Shown: positions 1 through 10,950, counted from the stretch's first letter. The stretch: DNA of 64,000 nt from Hyposmocoma kahamanoa (GCF_003589595.1 NW_020653855.1:6029346-6093345), one strand, 5' to 3'. The notes: generated from the letters alone by a model not told the origin. Translations and numbers: made by a program.

Positions 1-165
1 AAATTTGACATAAGAGCAATTACGTCATAGTACGAACTGAGTGAATGAATATTCACAAAGCTGCCAATAAAACATCAAAGTTTTAACATTACAATACAAT
101 ACTTTAAGCGCGTTATGGTACGATATCAATGTAAGGTTAAAGTAATATTGTTTTAAGAGGTTATG
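1..165. repeat. Inverted partner of 11690-11876
   Basis: This stretch reads as the reverse complement of 11690-11876 with small indels. Shared blocks include the run around cgtcatagtacgaactgagt and the block ending in gttaaagtaatattgtt. No coding potential is seen. It could be the end of an element or an inverted segmental duplication cut by the window edge. Confidence 0.6.
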
Positions 166-199
166 GTAGGTCCCCTGATTCCTACTATATCTTTCTAAT

Positions 200-365
200 T
201 TGTGAGTTACATAATCAAGCTGCAGGTTCGATTCCCCGGGCCGGGAGAAGTATTTGTGTGTAATATGGGTGTGATTTGTGGTTGTCTATGTGTGTGTCCA
301 TGGCATACGCGACATCAGGGTTTCCCTAGTGCAGAACAATGTTGAGTGTGTGCGTTATTATTATT
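200..365 (+). mobile_element. SINE-A, partial copy
   Basis: The left part keeps the B-box region (ggttcgattcc) of a tRNA-derived SINE. The body (tgtgtgtccatggca, cagggtttccctagtg) and the tail gtgtgcgttattattatt match the best copy at 26905-27125. The A-box half is missing or degraded. Confidence 0.7.
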
Positions 366-615
366 GTTACTAAATGTTCCCCATGCGCATTGGACCCGCT
401 TGGGAGCAAGAACTCAAGACCCGTGTCCAATTGATTGACAGTGATTATGATTGTCTGAATTGACGCCTGTATCTCGTCTGTCCGCTTTTGTGAATAATGG
501 TAAATACCCTTAAGGCGAGTCAATGGAGGAGAAGCCGAAAAAACTGTTTTTCAAAGTCAAATAGTTTAGATATTTACTATTAAATAACGTTCTTACAAAA
601 AATATACGATACAGT

Positions 616-901
616 CATTGGCTTACAAATAAATGGACGACGGGTCTAATACAAAAACCACGAAAAAAATGTCCCAAGTCAACCTATTTATACGTAGTGA
701 CATGTAAAGGAATATGAAGAAGCTAAAACGTTGAATTTAAATTGTAATGTGATCGCAGTACTGCCTAATTTTGCTTGCTTCGCTGTCAGTCGAACAAACG
801 AAGACTAAAGCGTGAATGACGCTCTGTATACGATTTTAACGCCCTACAAGTGCGGACACTTTTTAGCGCGGACCCGACGTCTATATAATTGTAAGTCAAT
901 G
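616..901 (+). mobile_element. MITE-A copy 1 (8-bp TSD)
   Basis: A 286-bp non-autonomous element. It starts cattggcttacaaataaatgg and ends with the inverted counterpart attgtaagtcaatg. It is flanked by a perfect 8-bp target duplication, GATACAGT (608-615 and 902-909). No transposase frame is present. The 8-bp duplication fits the hAT or P superfamilies. Confidence 0.88.
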
Positions 902-909
902 GATACAGT

Positions 910-1605
910 TAAGTATATTGTCTAAAGAATGTGCTAAATTTGTTATACGATGGGATGTACTTTACCCGATCATATGAAATCCTGAAAACTGACTGAAATA
1001 AAAATCTAAAACGAATTGTTTAAGAATAAAATATCTAACTTTACACATATTTTTTGTATGGAGATAATTCTCATTCAGCACTACAGAGAACCTGTTAAAT
1101 TTTTATTTTCAACTGAATCTTTATAGTTATTAAATTCACATTTAACCCAAAATTTTAAAATTGCCAGCGATTTAACGACACGCTGCGCCGCCCGCTGTCG
1201 ACGTAGAATCTGTGTTAAATTTTCTTATTACTTTTCAGCGCGCGGATTGTGGAACTCGAGTGGCAGCCCCCCCCCCCCACACTTCACCTCCTAAAATGCA
1301 GCTCGCCTTAAATTGAAATTATGTTTTCTTTGTATTGTACAGATAGAGCTGCGGTCATACTGTAACGCGATGCCACGCCTTTGCCATGAAGCTGGGGTTC
1401 TCAGAATGGATTACTACATTGTAATTCGGTTCATGCATCACTTTAGATATAAGGTAATGGAGGTCCATTAGGGTTCAACCCTTAAAAATAATTTTGAAAT
1501 AATTATAACTTATTCATACTTTTTGATGAAATTAACTCCACTATAGTCTGTCTTATGGAATAAATAACCGAGCTTGTTTCATTTGAATCATCCTCGAGCA
1601 ATTAT
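910..1605. other. No gene seen; C12 tract
   Basis: AT-rich sequence without a supportable gene or recognised repeat. A run of 12 C residues lies at 1267-1278, next to a more GC-rich patch (1180-1300). Confidence 0.5.
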
Positions 1606-1689
1606 TCATCCAGTTATTAAGCACAAGTGCATTTCAATCGTAAATTTTTGTAAGTTCATACGTAGGTACATGCACTTTATTAGAACTAT

Positions 1690-3165
1690 GTTGATGTTTT
1701 TTTGGACTTTCTCTTGACCACTACCTAGCCATGGAGCAAAGATAGGATCTACGATCAATCGCAGCTTAAACATAGTCGAGTTAAATTTGAAACAGAGTCG
1801 CAGGGAGGGAATTACATTTCTGGGCTGTGCGTATAATAAAAGATGATGAAAAAAGCTCTTAGTACGCCTGAAGGGAATATCGACCAAGTAAAGACGATAT
1901 CCCGTTTGGATGTCCGATGGTCAAAGGGGGCGGGCGGGGTGATCTGATGGAGCTCATGGCCACACTCACCGAAATATATTCTGTTGAAAACCGGCAGACA
2001 GGCAACTTCGCGCCGGTGGGCTAAACTGTGAAAATTAGATTCGACCTTATCGTCGCCAATAAGTCTCCTGGCTCTGTGTTCAATCGAAACAAGTGCCTCA
2101 AGTTGGTACTGCGCTGTGCCATCCCACAGGACTAGTGCTTTGTACAAAGTTAAGAGCTGTCCAGGCGTGAAATATTGCATGACCATAAGGCTAATTAATA
2201 ATAAGGAAACCCAGTTTTCTTAACTGCAATTTGTGCCTTACATTCAATATTAGCACCAAAGTTAAGGCATGCGCTCAATGTCATGCCAAGGAGTTCCAGG
2301 CTGTCGGTAAGAGAGACAGATATACCCCGAAAATTGGGAGTCAGATCAAATTGACTCCTTTTAGCAGAAAACACACAGGTTTGGTGGCGTTGAAATCGAC
2401 CAGATTGTCATCTCCCCACTGAAAGAAGAGACTTAAGGTCAAGTTAGTCTGCTCTACCATGGCCTCTCTCAACGAACGGATTTCTGTCTTTTTCGCTGAA
2501 CAGATATCTCTCAGATGACAGTGCTGTCATCTGCATACCCAACAATACCTGAGACTAGCAGGTCGTTGATGAACAGCAGAAAAATAGTGGCAGAGAGAAC
2601 CGATCCCTGAGGAACTCCGGTACCGATAGCCATCAAGTCAGATGAGAAACCCTCAATGACTACTCTGATTGACCGTTCATTAAGAAAATCTGATATCCAG
2701 CTACAAAAGTCAACAGGGATGGCGTAAGCAGGAAGCTTGCTCAGCAGACTTGCATGCCACACTCTGTCAAATGCCTTCGAGATATCTAGTGACACGGCCA
2801 GAGTCTCGCCGTGTTTCTGGATAGCTTCGCTCCAGCAGTGCGTACCATATACGAGAAGATCTCCAGCTGATCGGGTCGTTTGTTTCAAGGTGTGATTGCA
2901 GCTTGCTATTCAGAACTTTTTCCAGAGTATAGAAGTAATGGCGATAGATCGACAATTGCAGGGGTAGGCACGGCTGTCCTTTTTGGGGACTGGTTGCACA
3001 TTTGAAAGTTTCCATGATCCATGAACTATCGTCAGCTCAGGCGCACAAAAACCTCAGTGGGTACTCGTGCCAGTATACCATTAGCTCCACTAGCTTTGTT
3101 AACATCTAGATTTCGCAGAGCTCTACGAACCTCTTTTGCATGAATACGGTTGGTGGTTGTTCGAG
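1690..3165 (-). pseudogene. Non-LTR retrotransposon RT fragment (jockey/CR1-like)
   Basis: On the minus strand, consecutive but frame-broken pieces match a LINE reverse transcriptase. From 5' to 3' they are: a region before the RT core (about 3165-3020); a fingers/palm block at 2888-2511 with DISKAFDRVWH, GVPQGSVLSATIFLLFINDL and the catalytic YADD box; and a thumb region at 2186-1812 (LLTLYKALVLWDG, FGECGHELHQ). Stops and frameshifts separate the blocks, so the copy is dead. The endonuclease domain is absent. The clade is inferred from the RT signature only. Confidence 0.85.
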
Positions 3166-3339
3166 CTTGTATCTAGTATGAAAAATGCATTGAGGAGACA
3201 TATTTTAAAGTTTTCCATTTTAATTAAATATAGTTAATCAATCTAGCTATTCTTGTTAAATTGTATATGAATAAAAATTTATTTCAATCCTAGTTAGTCA
3301 ACCGTCAAAATAACAATAGAAATAATAATCATTATAAAA

Positions 3340-3430
3340 AGACGTGTTGTGCCGACCCCTCCTAGCGTGAGGTAAGGACTGGAAGACGCGTCCCAGGGTC
3401 TCCTTAGGCTTGAGTGTGTGCGTTATTAAA
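3340..3430 (+). mobile_element. SINE-A tail fragment
   Basis: Ends in gcttgagtgtgtgcgttatt, the 3' end of SINE-A, preceded by a diverged body (ccgacccctcctagcgtgag). No promoter half is seen. Confidence 0.4.
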
Positions 3431-3619
3431 ATGTTATCTTCTTTCACAATCTATCGATAAAACTATCGACAACAACTACATAACTGTTTAAAATTTTATG
3501 AAATCTGGCAACCCTACAAATGTAATCTAAACAGAGTTAGCTATGATTATTAATGCAAAGATCGACCACGGGAATACCGTTCTTGGTTAAGTTATTGGAA
3601 AGTTATCGGCTGAGTGAAA

Positions 3620-3830
3620 CAGTTCCTAATATCTCTCACAGATGTCGCTCACGGCGTTGAAAGCCGAAAAGCTCAATAAATAGACCTAAAACAGACACGA
3701 AGAAGAATTTCGTCGACGTATTAACTCGACCTGTAGCTCAGTTGGAAGAGCAAGGGAACGGTATTCCCATGGTCGCAGATTCGAGTCCTGAATCGGGTCG
3801 AAGGAATTTTTCTTTGTATTCTAAATTGAC
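3620..3830 (+). mobile_element. SINE-B-like element with tRNA-related head
   Basis: Positions 3727-3800 have an A box (tagctcagttgg), a B box (gattcgagtcc), a 7-bp acceptor-like pairing (cgacctg with cgggtcg) and a D arm gctc/gagc. Two extra bases before the 3' acceptor strand and a poor T stem argue against a working tRNA. The downstream gtcgaaggaatttttctttg matches the tail of SINE-B copies at 10421 and 15360, so this is read as a tRNA-derived SINE. Confidence 0.6.
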
Positions 3831-4194
3831 CGCAAAATTCATGGCATTACTACATCTGCTGTATGGGCCTTTTTAATCCATACATGGATTGTAGTGGTAG
3901 TACGCAGAGAGAGGCTTGCAAAGGAAATTGTAAATGTATATTGGTATAAAATACAGGTGTGGTGGCAAATATTTCCTTGATGTAGGTAGTGTATCGGTGG
4001 ACAGTTGGTAACGTACTACGTAAAATAAAGTATAAACACGTAAGTGCTAAAGTGCGGCACATGGTTAAAGTAGATCACCGCGTGCGCAGTATTACATCGA
4101 AGAATATATGAGACCATACATCCGCTTCGCTAGTTTTATTGAAATCGGTTAATGGAAAGTGGGTGAAATACAATAAACCGGATTCAACCCTTAA

Positions 4195-4290
4195 TTAATA
4201 ACTGCCTTCATGGCTGACGATTACCGTGTTGGCCATGCAGATGTCCCGGGTTCGATTACTGACCTGAGAGAAATATTTGTACTAAGAATA
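4195..4290 (+). mobile_element. SINE-A head, degenerate
   Basis: Matches the promoter half of SINE-A: a diverged A box (atggctgacgatta), catgcagatgtcccgggttcgatt as B-box region, then gagagaaatatttgt. It changes to other repeat sequence after 4290. Confidence 0.6.
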
Positions 4291-4419
4291 GTGTGCCACA
4301 ACCACTCCAATTGCCTGGTTTGAAACTGGGGTATCGATGATCTGGCTCTTGTAGTAACAAAGATGTTCGGTGTTCTTGACCACTACTGAGGTGTCCCCTT
4401 TCCCACAAATAAAGAATCA

Positions 4420-4492
4420 TCGAAATCGGTTCACAAAAAGTACACAGAAAAAAATGCAGTCGAATTGAGTACCTCCTCCTGTTTTGACGTCC
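4420..4492 (-). mobile_element. Repeat-D end fragment
   Basis: Holds aatcggttcacaaa and gaattgagtacctcctcct, the terminal part of the Repeat-D family (better copies at 8901 and 30336). A second degraded piece lies at 4848-4935. Confidence 0.55.
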
Positions 4493-4600
4493 GTTAAATA
4501 TGTATTGGCAGAGTTAACATTTTAAAACGTATATTATTATATACATAATATTATTTTCATACTTGTAATTTCTTTTTATCTTTTGTTATATCGATTCTAG

Positions 4601-4729
4601 GTCCTTGTGTACGGAAAGGAGGCAAGCTTGATAGATTCGAAAGCTGTTCTACATTACATGAATGACAAAAGAACTCGTCCCCCTGTGCCCACAACGAAGA
4701 ATAATATTAACCCGACCCCTTATTTATAA
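4601..4729 (+). CDS. Putative alternative last exon 1 (42 codons + stop)
   Basis: A pyrimidine-rich stretch and acceptor (tatcgattctag, AG at 4599-4600) are followed by 42 codons in phase 0 and a TAA. The peptide starts VLVYGKEASLIDSK and contains HYMNDKRTRPPVPT. It is clearly homologous to the sequence after the acceptor at 11397: shared YGKE, ID, K, H-Y-MN, K, T, PPVPT. Two copies of a splice site plus coding segment in the same phase suggest duplicated terminal exons of a gene whose body lies left of the window. No polyadenylation signal is obvious close by. I do not recognise the protein; a remote resemblance to the C-terminal helix of trypsin-like proteases (V-x-x-Y...W) is speculation. 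Confidence 0.5.
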   Translation, partial: VLVYGKEASLIDSKAVLHYMNDKRTRPPVPTTKNNINPTPYL

Positions 4730-5002
4730 TATTATATGGTTATAGAATAGGTTTAAAGGGAGGTTACACCGTGAGCGCAACTAATCTAAATCAGCTTAGT
4801 TCACGTAGCTGCATGCACTGATCTAAGATAATTGTAACTTTGTTACAAAAACCCGACCGCAAAAGTCCGCGGAATTACATCTATTTGCCGAGTTTTATTC
4901 AAATTGGTTACCGACAGGCTTATTACCGATCTTTTGCGATGAGTCGTTTTAGCAATAGTTGCACGATTATCGCTATCAAAATATAAATTCGAATTACGGA
5001 AC

Positions 5003-6238
5003 CATCGAGTATGTAACCAGAAATAGAGACGAAATAAGGGCCGTCCATCCCTGGCAACTCATCAGTCAAATGGTGCGCTGAAATCACAAATTAGAAAGCT
5101 GAAATAGCACAGCGCCAACAACTGACCTGTGTGTACGTCTCCGTATATTCCAAAAATATTCTGTATTTAGTGTAATAACGATAATATCTCTAACACCGGG
5201 AGGCTGTTCCATTCGTTGGGAAAACAGTAAAACATCTAATTAAAAAACAAACGAAATCACATATTCCATACCGATTTTACGAACCTACCCACAAGTCTAA
5301 AAAGTGTTACAAATGACGAAGCGTTTTGTACCCGACTGAAAGACCTTTTATTGGATAATGAATTCTTCTGCAGTGTAGAGGAATTTCTTTTAAAGAAATT
5401 GTAATTATATTTTTAATTTTGGACGTTTGTATTTTGAAAATATTTAAATTTTTATTTGTATTTTTGTGGTTCGTATTTTTCTTTATTTCTCTTTTAATTA
5501 TTTTATTTTATATTAACCTTAGAATAATAACATATAGAATGATAGTTTCATATCAAACGAACTGTCATAAGTGAGGCAAAAATCAAATTCATGTGGGCTA
5601 GTTTTAGAAATAGGTTAATTTTCGGTTTTAGTGAATATTTATATAAAAATACAAGTTGAAACGCGTTACTTCCTTGTGGAATGTGATGTTAGTATCTATT
5701 TTATGTTTGTCTGACGTATTTTTACATTCATTTACCGCACATTTCGTCATTTTTAGCTAAAATTCTTGAGTTGTTCGCGGTGTAAGTTGACCTTGAGCAC
5801 TGAAGGCCCGCCCGCTCGTATAGGCCCATTGGGAGCACTTCAATTTGCCTCACTTAGCGTGTGCGGGCTAGGTTTCTATGCGTTATTATTCTAAGATATT
5901 AACATTAAAATTATTATTTACCTTAATGACGATCATGTTATCCCTTGACATTATATTTCGAATTGTGATATTATGAAATTGATGATATGAAATAAATGAT
6001 TCTATTCTATTATATTCTTCATATCATCGGTAATTAAATATTAAATTATGTAATTTTTCAATTTTCGTCCATTTTAGCAAACTCAAGTTAAACTGGTCGA
6101 TTTGAAGTAAAACAATTGACGACCCCGTCAATTGTTTCGAATTCGGGTTAGCCAGTCGGAGCGCAGTTTGATTTGGCAGAATAGTTTTCAAACAAATTAT
6201 ATTACATTTCGTCTCTATTTCTGGTTACATACTCGATG
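5003..6238 (+). mobile_element. P-like THAP MITE (family B) copy 1, longest, with nested MITE-C
   Basis: A 1236-bp element bounded by 33-bp inverted repeats (catcgagtatgtaaccag... / ...ctcgatg) and a perfect 8-bp duplication TACGGAAC (4995-5002, 6239-6246). Near 5200-5340 it encodes a decayed THAP-type segment: CCSIRW, then pieces corresponding to H-R-F, P-Q-V and KRFVPD. This copy keeps about 340 bp that the 0.5-kb copies lack, and it hosts a MITE-C at 5518-5895. P elements have 8-bp duplications, about 31-bp terminal repeats and an N-terminal THAP domain, hence the assignment. Confidence 0.85.
5518..5895 (+). mobile_element. MITE-C copy 1, nested
   Basis: A 378-bp element with inverted ends cttagaataataac / gcgttattattctaag, flanked by a perfect 8-bp duplication ATATTAAC (5510-5517, 5896-5903). 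It sits inside the family B element. A second copy in the opposite orientation is at 34125-34497. Confidence 0.88.
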
Positions 6239-6739
6239 TACGGAACAAACAATTGCGATCAGACGACTACAGCGCCTCTAGCGAGCAACTAATAAACTGA
6301 AACTGCGTGGAAACACTTTGACACAAAGCGATTCGGTTGGTTTTTTGTAGAACGACATTTGACAGCGACGCAAGAGCAATATCGACGAACATTTGACAAC
6401 TAGTGCTACAATGGTTGTTTGGTGTGTGGGTTATTGTTATTATATTAGCTTCGTTCGCGGTGCGGTCTCCCCTTCACGATGCGCCTAAGCATATTACAAA
6501 ATACGAAAGAACACCTTATTTTATATATGCTGAAATGTAAGATTGTATAGCCACCACCAAGCACACATTGCCTCACCTCGGGGTCAATGTAAAACAGGTT
6601 TACTTTGCCGTGGACCTATAAGTCTATTATTACGCATGCCTTGGATTTGAAATGGATCACATGGTACAAAGCCTTCGGTACAGGAGAAGTGGTCTCGTCG
6701 CGTGATACTTGTGTCTTATCACTTAGTGTTATGATGACT

Positions 6740-6865
6740 GATTACCTCAGTGGCCGGGAGAAATATTTGTGAGTTTGGGTGTAATTCGAGGTTGTCTATA
6801 TGTGTGTCCATGGCAACCGCGATACAGGGATTCCCAAGTCGGGGCTATGAGTTAATGCGATATTT
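6740..6865 (+). mobile_element. SINE-A fragment
   Basis: Has tgattacctcagtggccgggagaaatatttgtg fused to the SINE-A body (tgtgtgtccatggcaaccgcg, cagggattccc). The middle of the tRNA-like head is deleted. Confidence 0.65.
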
Positions 6866-7079
6866 ATTTATTTTATAATAAAAATCTCTCATATTTAAAC
6901 ATGAAAAGGTTTTCGATTAATTTTGTTCGTAGAATCTTCAAACCTCTTCTGAAAAGTTGTAATTTTGCAGTTGTGACCTTATTGTACCTAGGGTGCGATA
7001 ATACTTGTTTTTTGTAATTTTATTTATAAATTCTGTAAATATCGTTTCTATTGTTTTAGTTTGTATATAATTATTAATA

Positions 7080-7190
7080 CAATGATCAAACACTAAGAAA
7101 AATTCCTTTGATCCGTCTGGACGCTCTCCCAGCTGAGGTAACGAAACGAACCAGCAGATCTTACTAATTTCTGTACGAGCTTATCACGGT
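7080..7190 (-). mobile_element. SINE-B, degenerate
   Basis: Minus-strand remnant of SINE-B: acaatgatcaaacactaagaaaaattcctttgatccg corresponds to the reversed tail of the copy at 10015. The tRNA-like head is largely eroded. Confidence 0.5.
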
Positions 7191-7483
7191 CTAATCACTA
7201 CGTACATTTTTGCTTTGTATGTCCAAGAAGATGGACGTCGTTAATCAATAGATGGCGCTGGCACCTCTCTTTTTTGCCATACAATTTTTATATAATTTTT
7301 CAGAAATCGAAATATATTTCATAAAGGCCGCGTATTAACTTTAAAACATGTTTAAATAAACACATGAACCCAGAAAACCAGTAGAAAGCATGAGTTTGGA
7401 GATATGTGTACGTTTAGGGAAAAAATACTTTCCGTATTAGCCACCATTTAGGGGCTGATGACTCTATACTTGTTATGTATAAG

Positions 7484-7990
7484 CATCGAGTATAAAACCA
7501 GAAAAAGAGTTGATATAACCACCGTCCATCGCTGGCAACTCATCAGGCAAATGGGCCTTATATCACTTTTAAATATCAACTCTCGTTTGCACTAAAATCA
7601 CAAATTAGAAAGCTGAAATAGTACAGCACCAACGACTGACCTGTGTGTACGTCTCCGTATATTCCAAAAATTTTCTGTATTTATTGTAACAAAGATCTCT
7701 AACAATGCCGTGCTGTTCTATTCGGTGGTGTGAGAAAAACAGGAAAACATCTAATTACAAAACAAACGGATCTCATTTCATCGGTAATTAAATACGCAAA
7801 GTTTTCAATTTTCGTCCATTATAGCAAAACTCAAGCTTAAACTGGTTTTCTTAAAGTGAAACAATTGACGACATCCGTCAATTGTTTCGAATTCGGGCTG
7901 GCCAATCGGAGCGCAGATGTCACCGTAATGATATGGCGGAATAACAAATTAAATGACATTTCGTCTCTATTTCTGGTTATATACTCGATG
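7484..7990 (+). mobile_element. P-like THAP MITE (family B) copy 2
   Basis: A 507-bp element with 33-bp inverted ends and a perfect 8-bp duplication TGTATAAG (7476-7483, 7991-7998). An ATG at 7705 opens MPCCSIRWCEKNRKTSNYK, the start of a THAP C2CH zinc finger (C-x4-C). One base is lost before the expected G-x-x-FHR. Everything between that point and the next intron-like stretch is deleted relative to copy 1. Confidence 0.88.
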
Positions 7991-8476
7991 TGTATAAGGT
8001 ATTCTTTGGTGCTTGTGACTTAACTTTGTATTTATAAAATGTTTTAACGACTTTTTTGCCGTAATGCTTCAGTAAAAAATCTCTGAATGTCTATTTCTAA
8101 CGTTAATTTTCACACTTAAACTAAATGTTAAACTCTTAATTCTAATAAACTAATTGTTGTTATTAATTTAAGAATATGGTATCTATCTTAAGTTTCTGTA
8201 AACTGTAAATTGTTTCGTATTGAATAATAAAATAATATTTTCGTAGTTATCTTTTCATTACCATAATCCTTTATTTATTAACAATTTTTTTTTAATTGGT
8301 CGACGAACACTTGTCTACTATCTTGCCTGAAGCTTAAGAGTTGATACTACCTCAGCTTATATTAAAATTTTTCTCGAACTAACACGCTTCGGTCGCACGT
8401 CAATGACACTGGCTTTATTTCAAAATTTATTTTTTACAAATGATATTAATGCCCTTTGAAAAATGTATATCGTAAT

Positions 8477-8704
8477 CATTGACTTACAAATAAATGGACG
8501 ACGGGTCTAATACAAAAACCACGAAAAAAATGTCCCAAGTCAACCTATTCGAAATTTAAATTGTAATGTCATCGCAGTATCGCGCTGTCAGTAGAACAAA
8601 TGAAGACTAAAGCGGAGTGTCGCGCTCTGTATACGATTTTAGCGCCTTGCAAGTGCGGACACTTTTTAGCGCGGACCCGACGTCCATTTAATTGTAAGTC
8701 AATG
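8477..8704 (+). mobile_element. MITE-A copy 2 (internally deleted)
   Basis: 228 bp with the MITE-A ends (cattgacttacaaataaatgg ... aattgtaagtcaatg) and a perfect 8-bp duplication ATCGTAAT (8469-8476, 8705-8712). It lacks about 58 internal bases of the 286-bp form. Confidence 0.88.
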
Positions 8705-8900
8705 ATCGTAATATATATTTTTCAACGTATACTTATAAGTAGTACACGTACTCTATTTAGTTCAGTTGATATGAAAAAAAAATTGGTATATTATGTAATA
8801 CGGTACTTTCCCTGTTCAATACAGTGGTTTTCTATCTTGAACATGTTTAGGAATTGTGTTTTCACACCGTATAGTAATCAGTGTAAATTCTCAATTTTTA

Positions 8901-9436
8901 ACCGACTTCAATAAAGGAGGCGGTTCTCAATTCGACTGTTTTTTTTTTGTATGCATGTTACGCTTTAACTCCGGTATTTGTGAAGCGATTTTCATGATTC
9001 TTTTTTTGTTGGAAAGGGGGTACTTCCATAGTGGTCCTATTTCATTTTGAAGGAAATCATCCGCCTCTAAGGGTGGCAGTTGACGCAAGAAGATTCATTT
9101 TTATAAATAGCGCCTAAGGTTTCTTAAGGAGCAATTATTTTAATGGTTGATTTTGCTATTCTCCAATTCAAGGCGTTTTTCTCTCAACATACTTTGAGTA
9201 GTGAGAACTGATTTTTATTATCTCCTGTGTCAAGTCTTGTATAGGAGCGAACTAGGGGATATTTCAATAAAACTTAGCTTATTTCTCCAATTCAAGGCGT
9301 TTTTCTCTCAATATTCTTTGAGTAGTGAGAACCGATTTTTATTATCTCCAGTGTCAAGTCCTGTATAGTGGCGAATTTAAGGATATTTCAATAAAACTTA
9401 GCAAATAGACGTAATTCCACGTACTTTTGAGGTCGG
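8901..9436 (+). mobile_element. Repeat-D, long copy with internal tandem duplication
   Basis: Bounded by accgactt...gaggagg-type sequence on the left and gaggtcggt on the right, an inverted terminal pair shared with the copy at 30336-30755. Internal landmarks are cctctaagggtggcagttgac and tgagtagtgagaac. A block of about 122 bp is repeated in tandem (about 9160-9283 and 9284-9405): tctccaattcaaggcg and aagt(c)(c/t)tgtata occur twice. Non-coding. Confidence 0.7.
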
Positions 9437-9519
9437 TTTTTTACTATATATTTTTTCCTAAGTGCTTGATGCAAGCCATTTGACATTCTGTGCACTCTTA
9501 AACGACAATGCCTTGAACA

Positions 9520-9870
9520 AGAGAAAGTCAAAGTAAAATAAGCTTTATTTCCTAGGTAAGCAAATTGCACTTGAAACCGACATACTGATTAAACTCGACG
9601 GCTCTTTCGTAAGGCAGGGGCAAGTTTGGTAACTCCATAGACACGTACAAGCGATGGATTTCTACTCTGCTAACTCTTGCATAGATCAAGTACCTAACTG
9701 TGCAGTTATCAGCATACCCGGAGGTACCTGGAATTAACATTCCTTGATGTGCAGCAGAAAGAGAGTTGCGGACAGTACGGAACCCTGAGGAACTCCGGCT
9801 CTATCGCCGGATGTTCCGACTGTAGCCTTCTAGACCACTCGAATCGAACGTTCGCAATAACTATAAAAAT
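9520..9870 (-). pseudogene. LINE RT and 3' end fragment
   Basis: Minus-strand translation gives a decayed YAD(D/N)-type RT motif (GYADNCTV) near 9715 and, upstream of it (9747-9870), the region corresponding to GVPQGS...FLL. The part near 9525-9600 matches in inverse the non-LTR 3' tail at 63150-63290. Too short and broken to be active. Confidence 0.65.
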
Positions 9871-10014
9871 TAGTATACTTATTCTACACAGACGTAGCCG
9901 CGGGCACCAGCTAATATTGAATAAGTAAATTTAAAGTTGGATTGAAGTTCTAAGCAAAGTAAGTTTTGAAAATACGAAAAACTTGTTATAATTATTAATA
10001 CAAAGATCGAACAC

Positions 10015-10108
10015 TCAGAAAAAATTCCTTCGATCCGGTCGGTTCGAACCGACGTCTTCTTGCATACCGTGCCAGACGCTATACCAACTAAGCCACGGAA
10101 CGAACCAA
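10015..10108 (-). mobile_element. SINE-B copy, cut by the gap
   Basis: Reverse complement of the tRNA-related SINE-B at 10419-10535. A box (tggcttagttgg) and B box (ggttcgaatcc) are on the minus strand. It is truncated by the run of N. Confidence 0.75.
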
Positions 10109-10208
10109 NNNNNNNNNNNNNNNNNNNNNNNNNNNNNNNNNNNNNNNNNNNNNNNNNNNNNNNNNNNNNNNNNNNNNNNNNNNNNNNNNNNNNNNNNNNN
10201 NNNNNNNN
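10109..10208. other. Assembly gap (100 N)
   Basis: Exactly 100 N, the conventional size for a gap of unknown length. It lies between inverted copies of SINE-B, where assembly collapse or hairpin dropout is plausible. Confidence 0.98.
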
Positions 10209-10349
10209 TGCTTGCGTCGTGTCTTTGTACTTGGTCTTTCAACGACTTTTTAGTCGTAGCGCCATCTATGAGAAATCTATGACAGATTTATCACCCAGTT
10301 AGTACCTTTACAGCTACCAGTCCTGGCGAGAGACGTCGCTATTCACTGT

Positions 10350-10605
10350 ATTAATTAAATTTTTATTGAATTGATATTCAATCATTTTTTGTGAAATTAC
10401 TCCACTAGTTTGTTATAATTGGTTCGTTCCGTGGCTTAGTTGGTATAGCGTCTGGCACGGTATGCAAGAAGACGTCGGTTCGAATCCGACCGGATCGAAG
10501 GAATTTTTTCTGAGTGTTCGATCTTTGTATTAATGATTACAACAAACTAGTGGAGTAATTTCACAAAAAATAATTGAATATCAATTCAATAAAAATTTAA
10601 TTAAT
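10350..10605 (+). mobile_element. SINE-B flanked by 70-bp inverted arms
   Basis: Left arm 10350-10418 and right arm 10536-10605 are inverted copies (left ...ctccactagtttgttataat, right attacaacaaactagtggag...). They enclose a SINE-B at 10419-10535 that has an A box (tggcttagttgg), a B box (ggttcgaatcc) and a perfect 5-bp T stem gtcgg/ccgac. The anticodon arm is not tRNA-like, so this is a SINE promoter rather than a tRNA gene. A similar arm pair that has lost the SINE lies at 53082-53214. Confidence 0.75.
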
Positions 10606-10950
10606 ACGAAAAACTTGCTTAGCTCTCCATTTTCGAGGAATCGAAGGCAAATTTCGTTCTACAAATCTCAGCCTGAGAGCGATGTCACTCTGGCGTGTCG
10701 TCGTCGCGAGTGGCCACACTAGCTATTGTGGCATCGCATAGCTATGTACAACGAAAGCCGGATTTACATTTGTCTGACGTGTCGTGTCGTGACGCGTCAC
10801 ACGATATCGGTTTCATACATTTAATATGGTTACATTTATATTAGAGTGTCGCAATCTGACGTGACAACTTGTGTTGTGTGTATAAAACTATATAAAATAT
10901 GAAGCGACGGGTCGTGCGCCTGACGGTTAACTACACGCCTATCCGTAATA
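10606..10950. other. No gene seen; CGTG-rich stretch
   Basis: No coding feature. 10770-10860 is rich in tgacgtgtcgtgtcgtgacg-type sequence, probably the edge of an unclassified repeat. Confidence 0.4.

Noticed and set aside
1267..1278. C12 tract as a functional element
   Set aside because: Simple homopolymer with no supporting context.
3727..3800. tRNA-like fold with a possible GGT anticodon
   Set aside because: Acceptor and D arms pair well, but two extra bases before the 3' acceptor strand, a poor T stem and C at the position before the anticodon, plus a SINE-B tail, argue for a SINE head.
8600..8914. 104-codon plus-strand frame
   Set aside because: Made of MITE-A and Repeat-D sequence.
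10421..10500. tRNA gene on the plus strand
   Set aside because: A and B boxes and a perfect T stem are present, but the anticodon arm cannot fold and the sequence recurs at least four times as a repeat.
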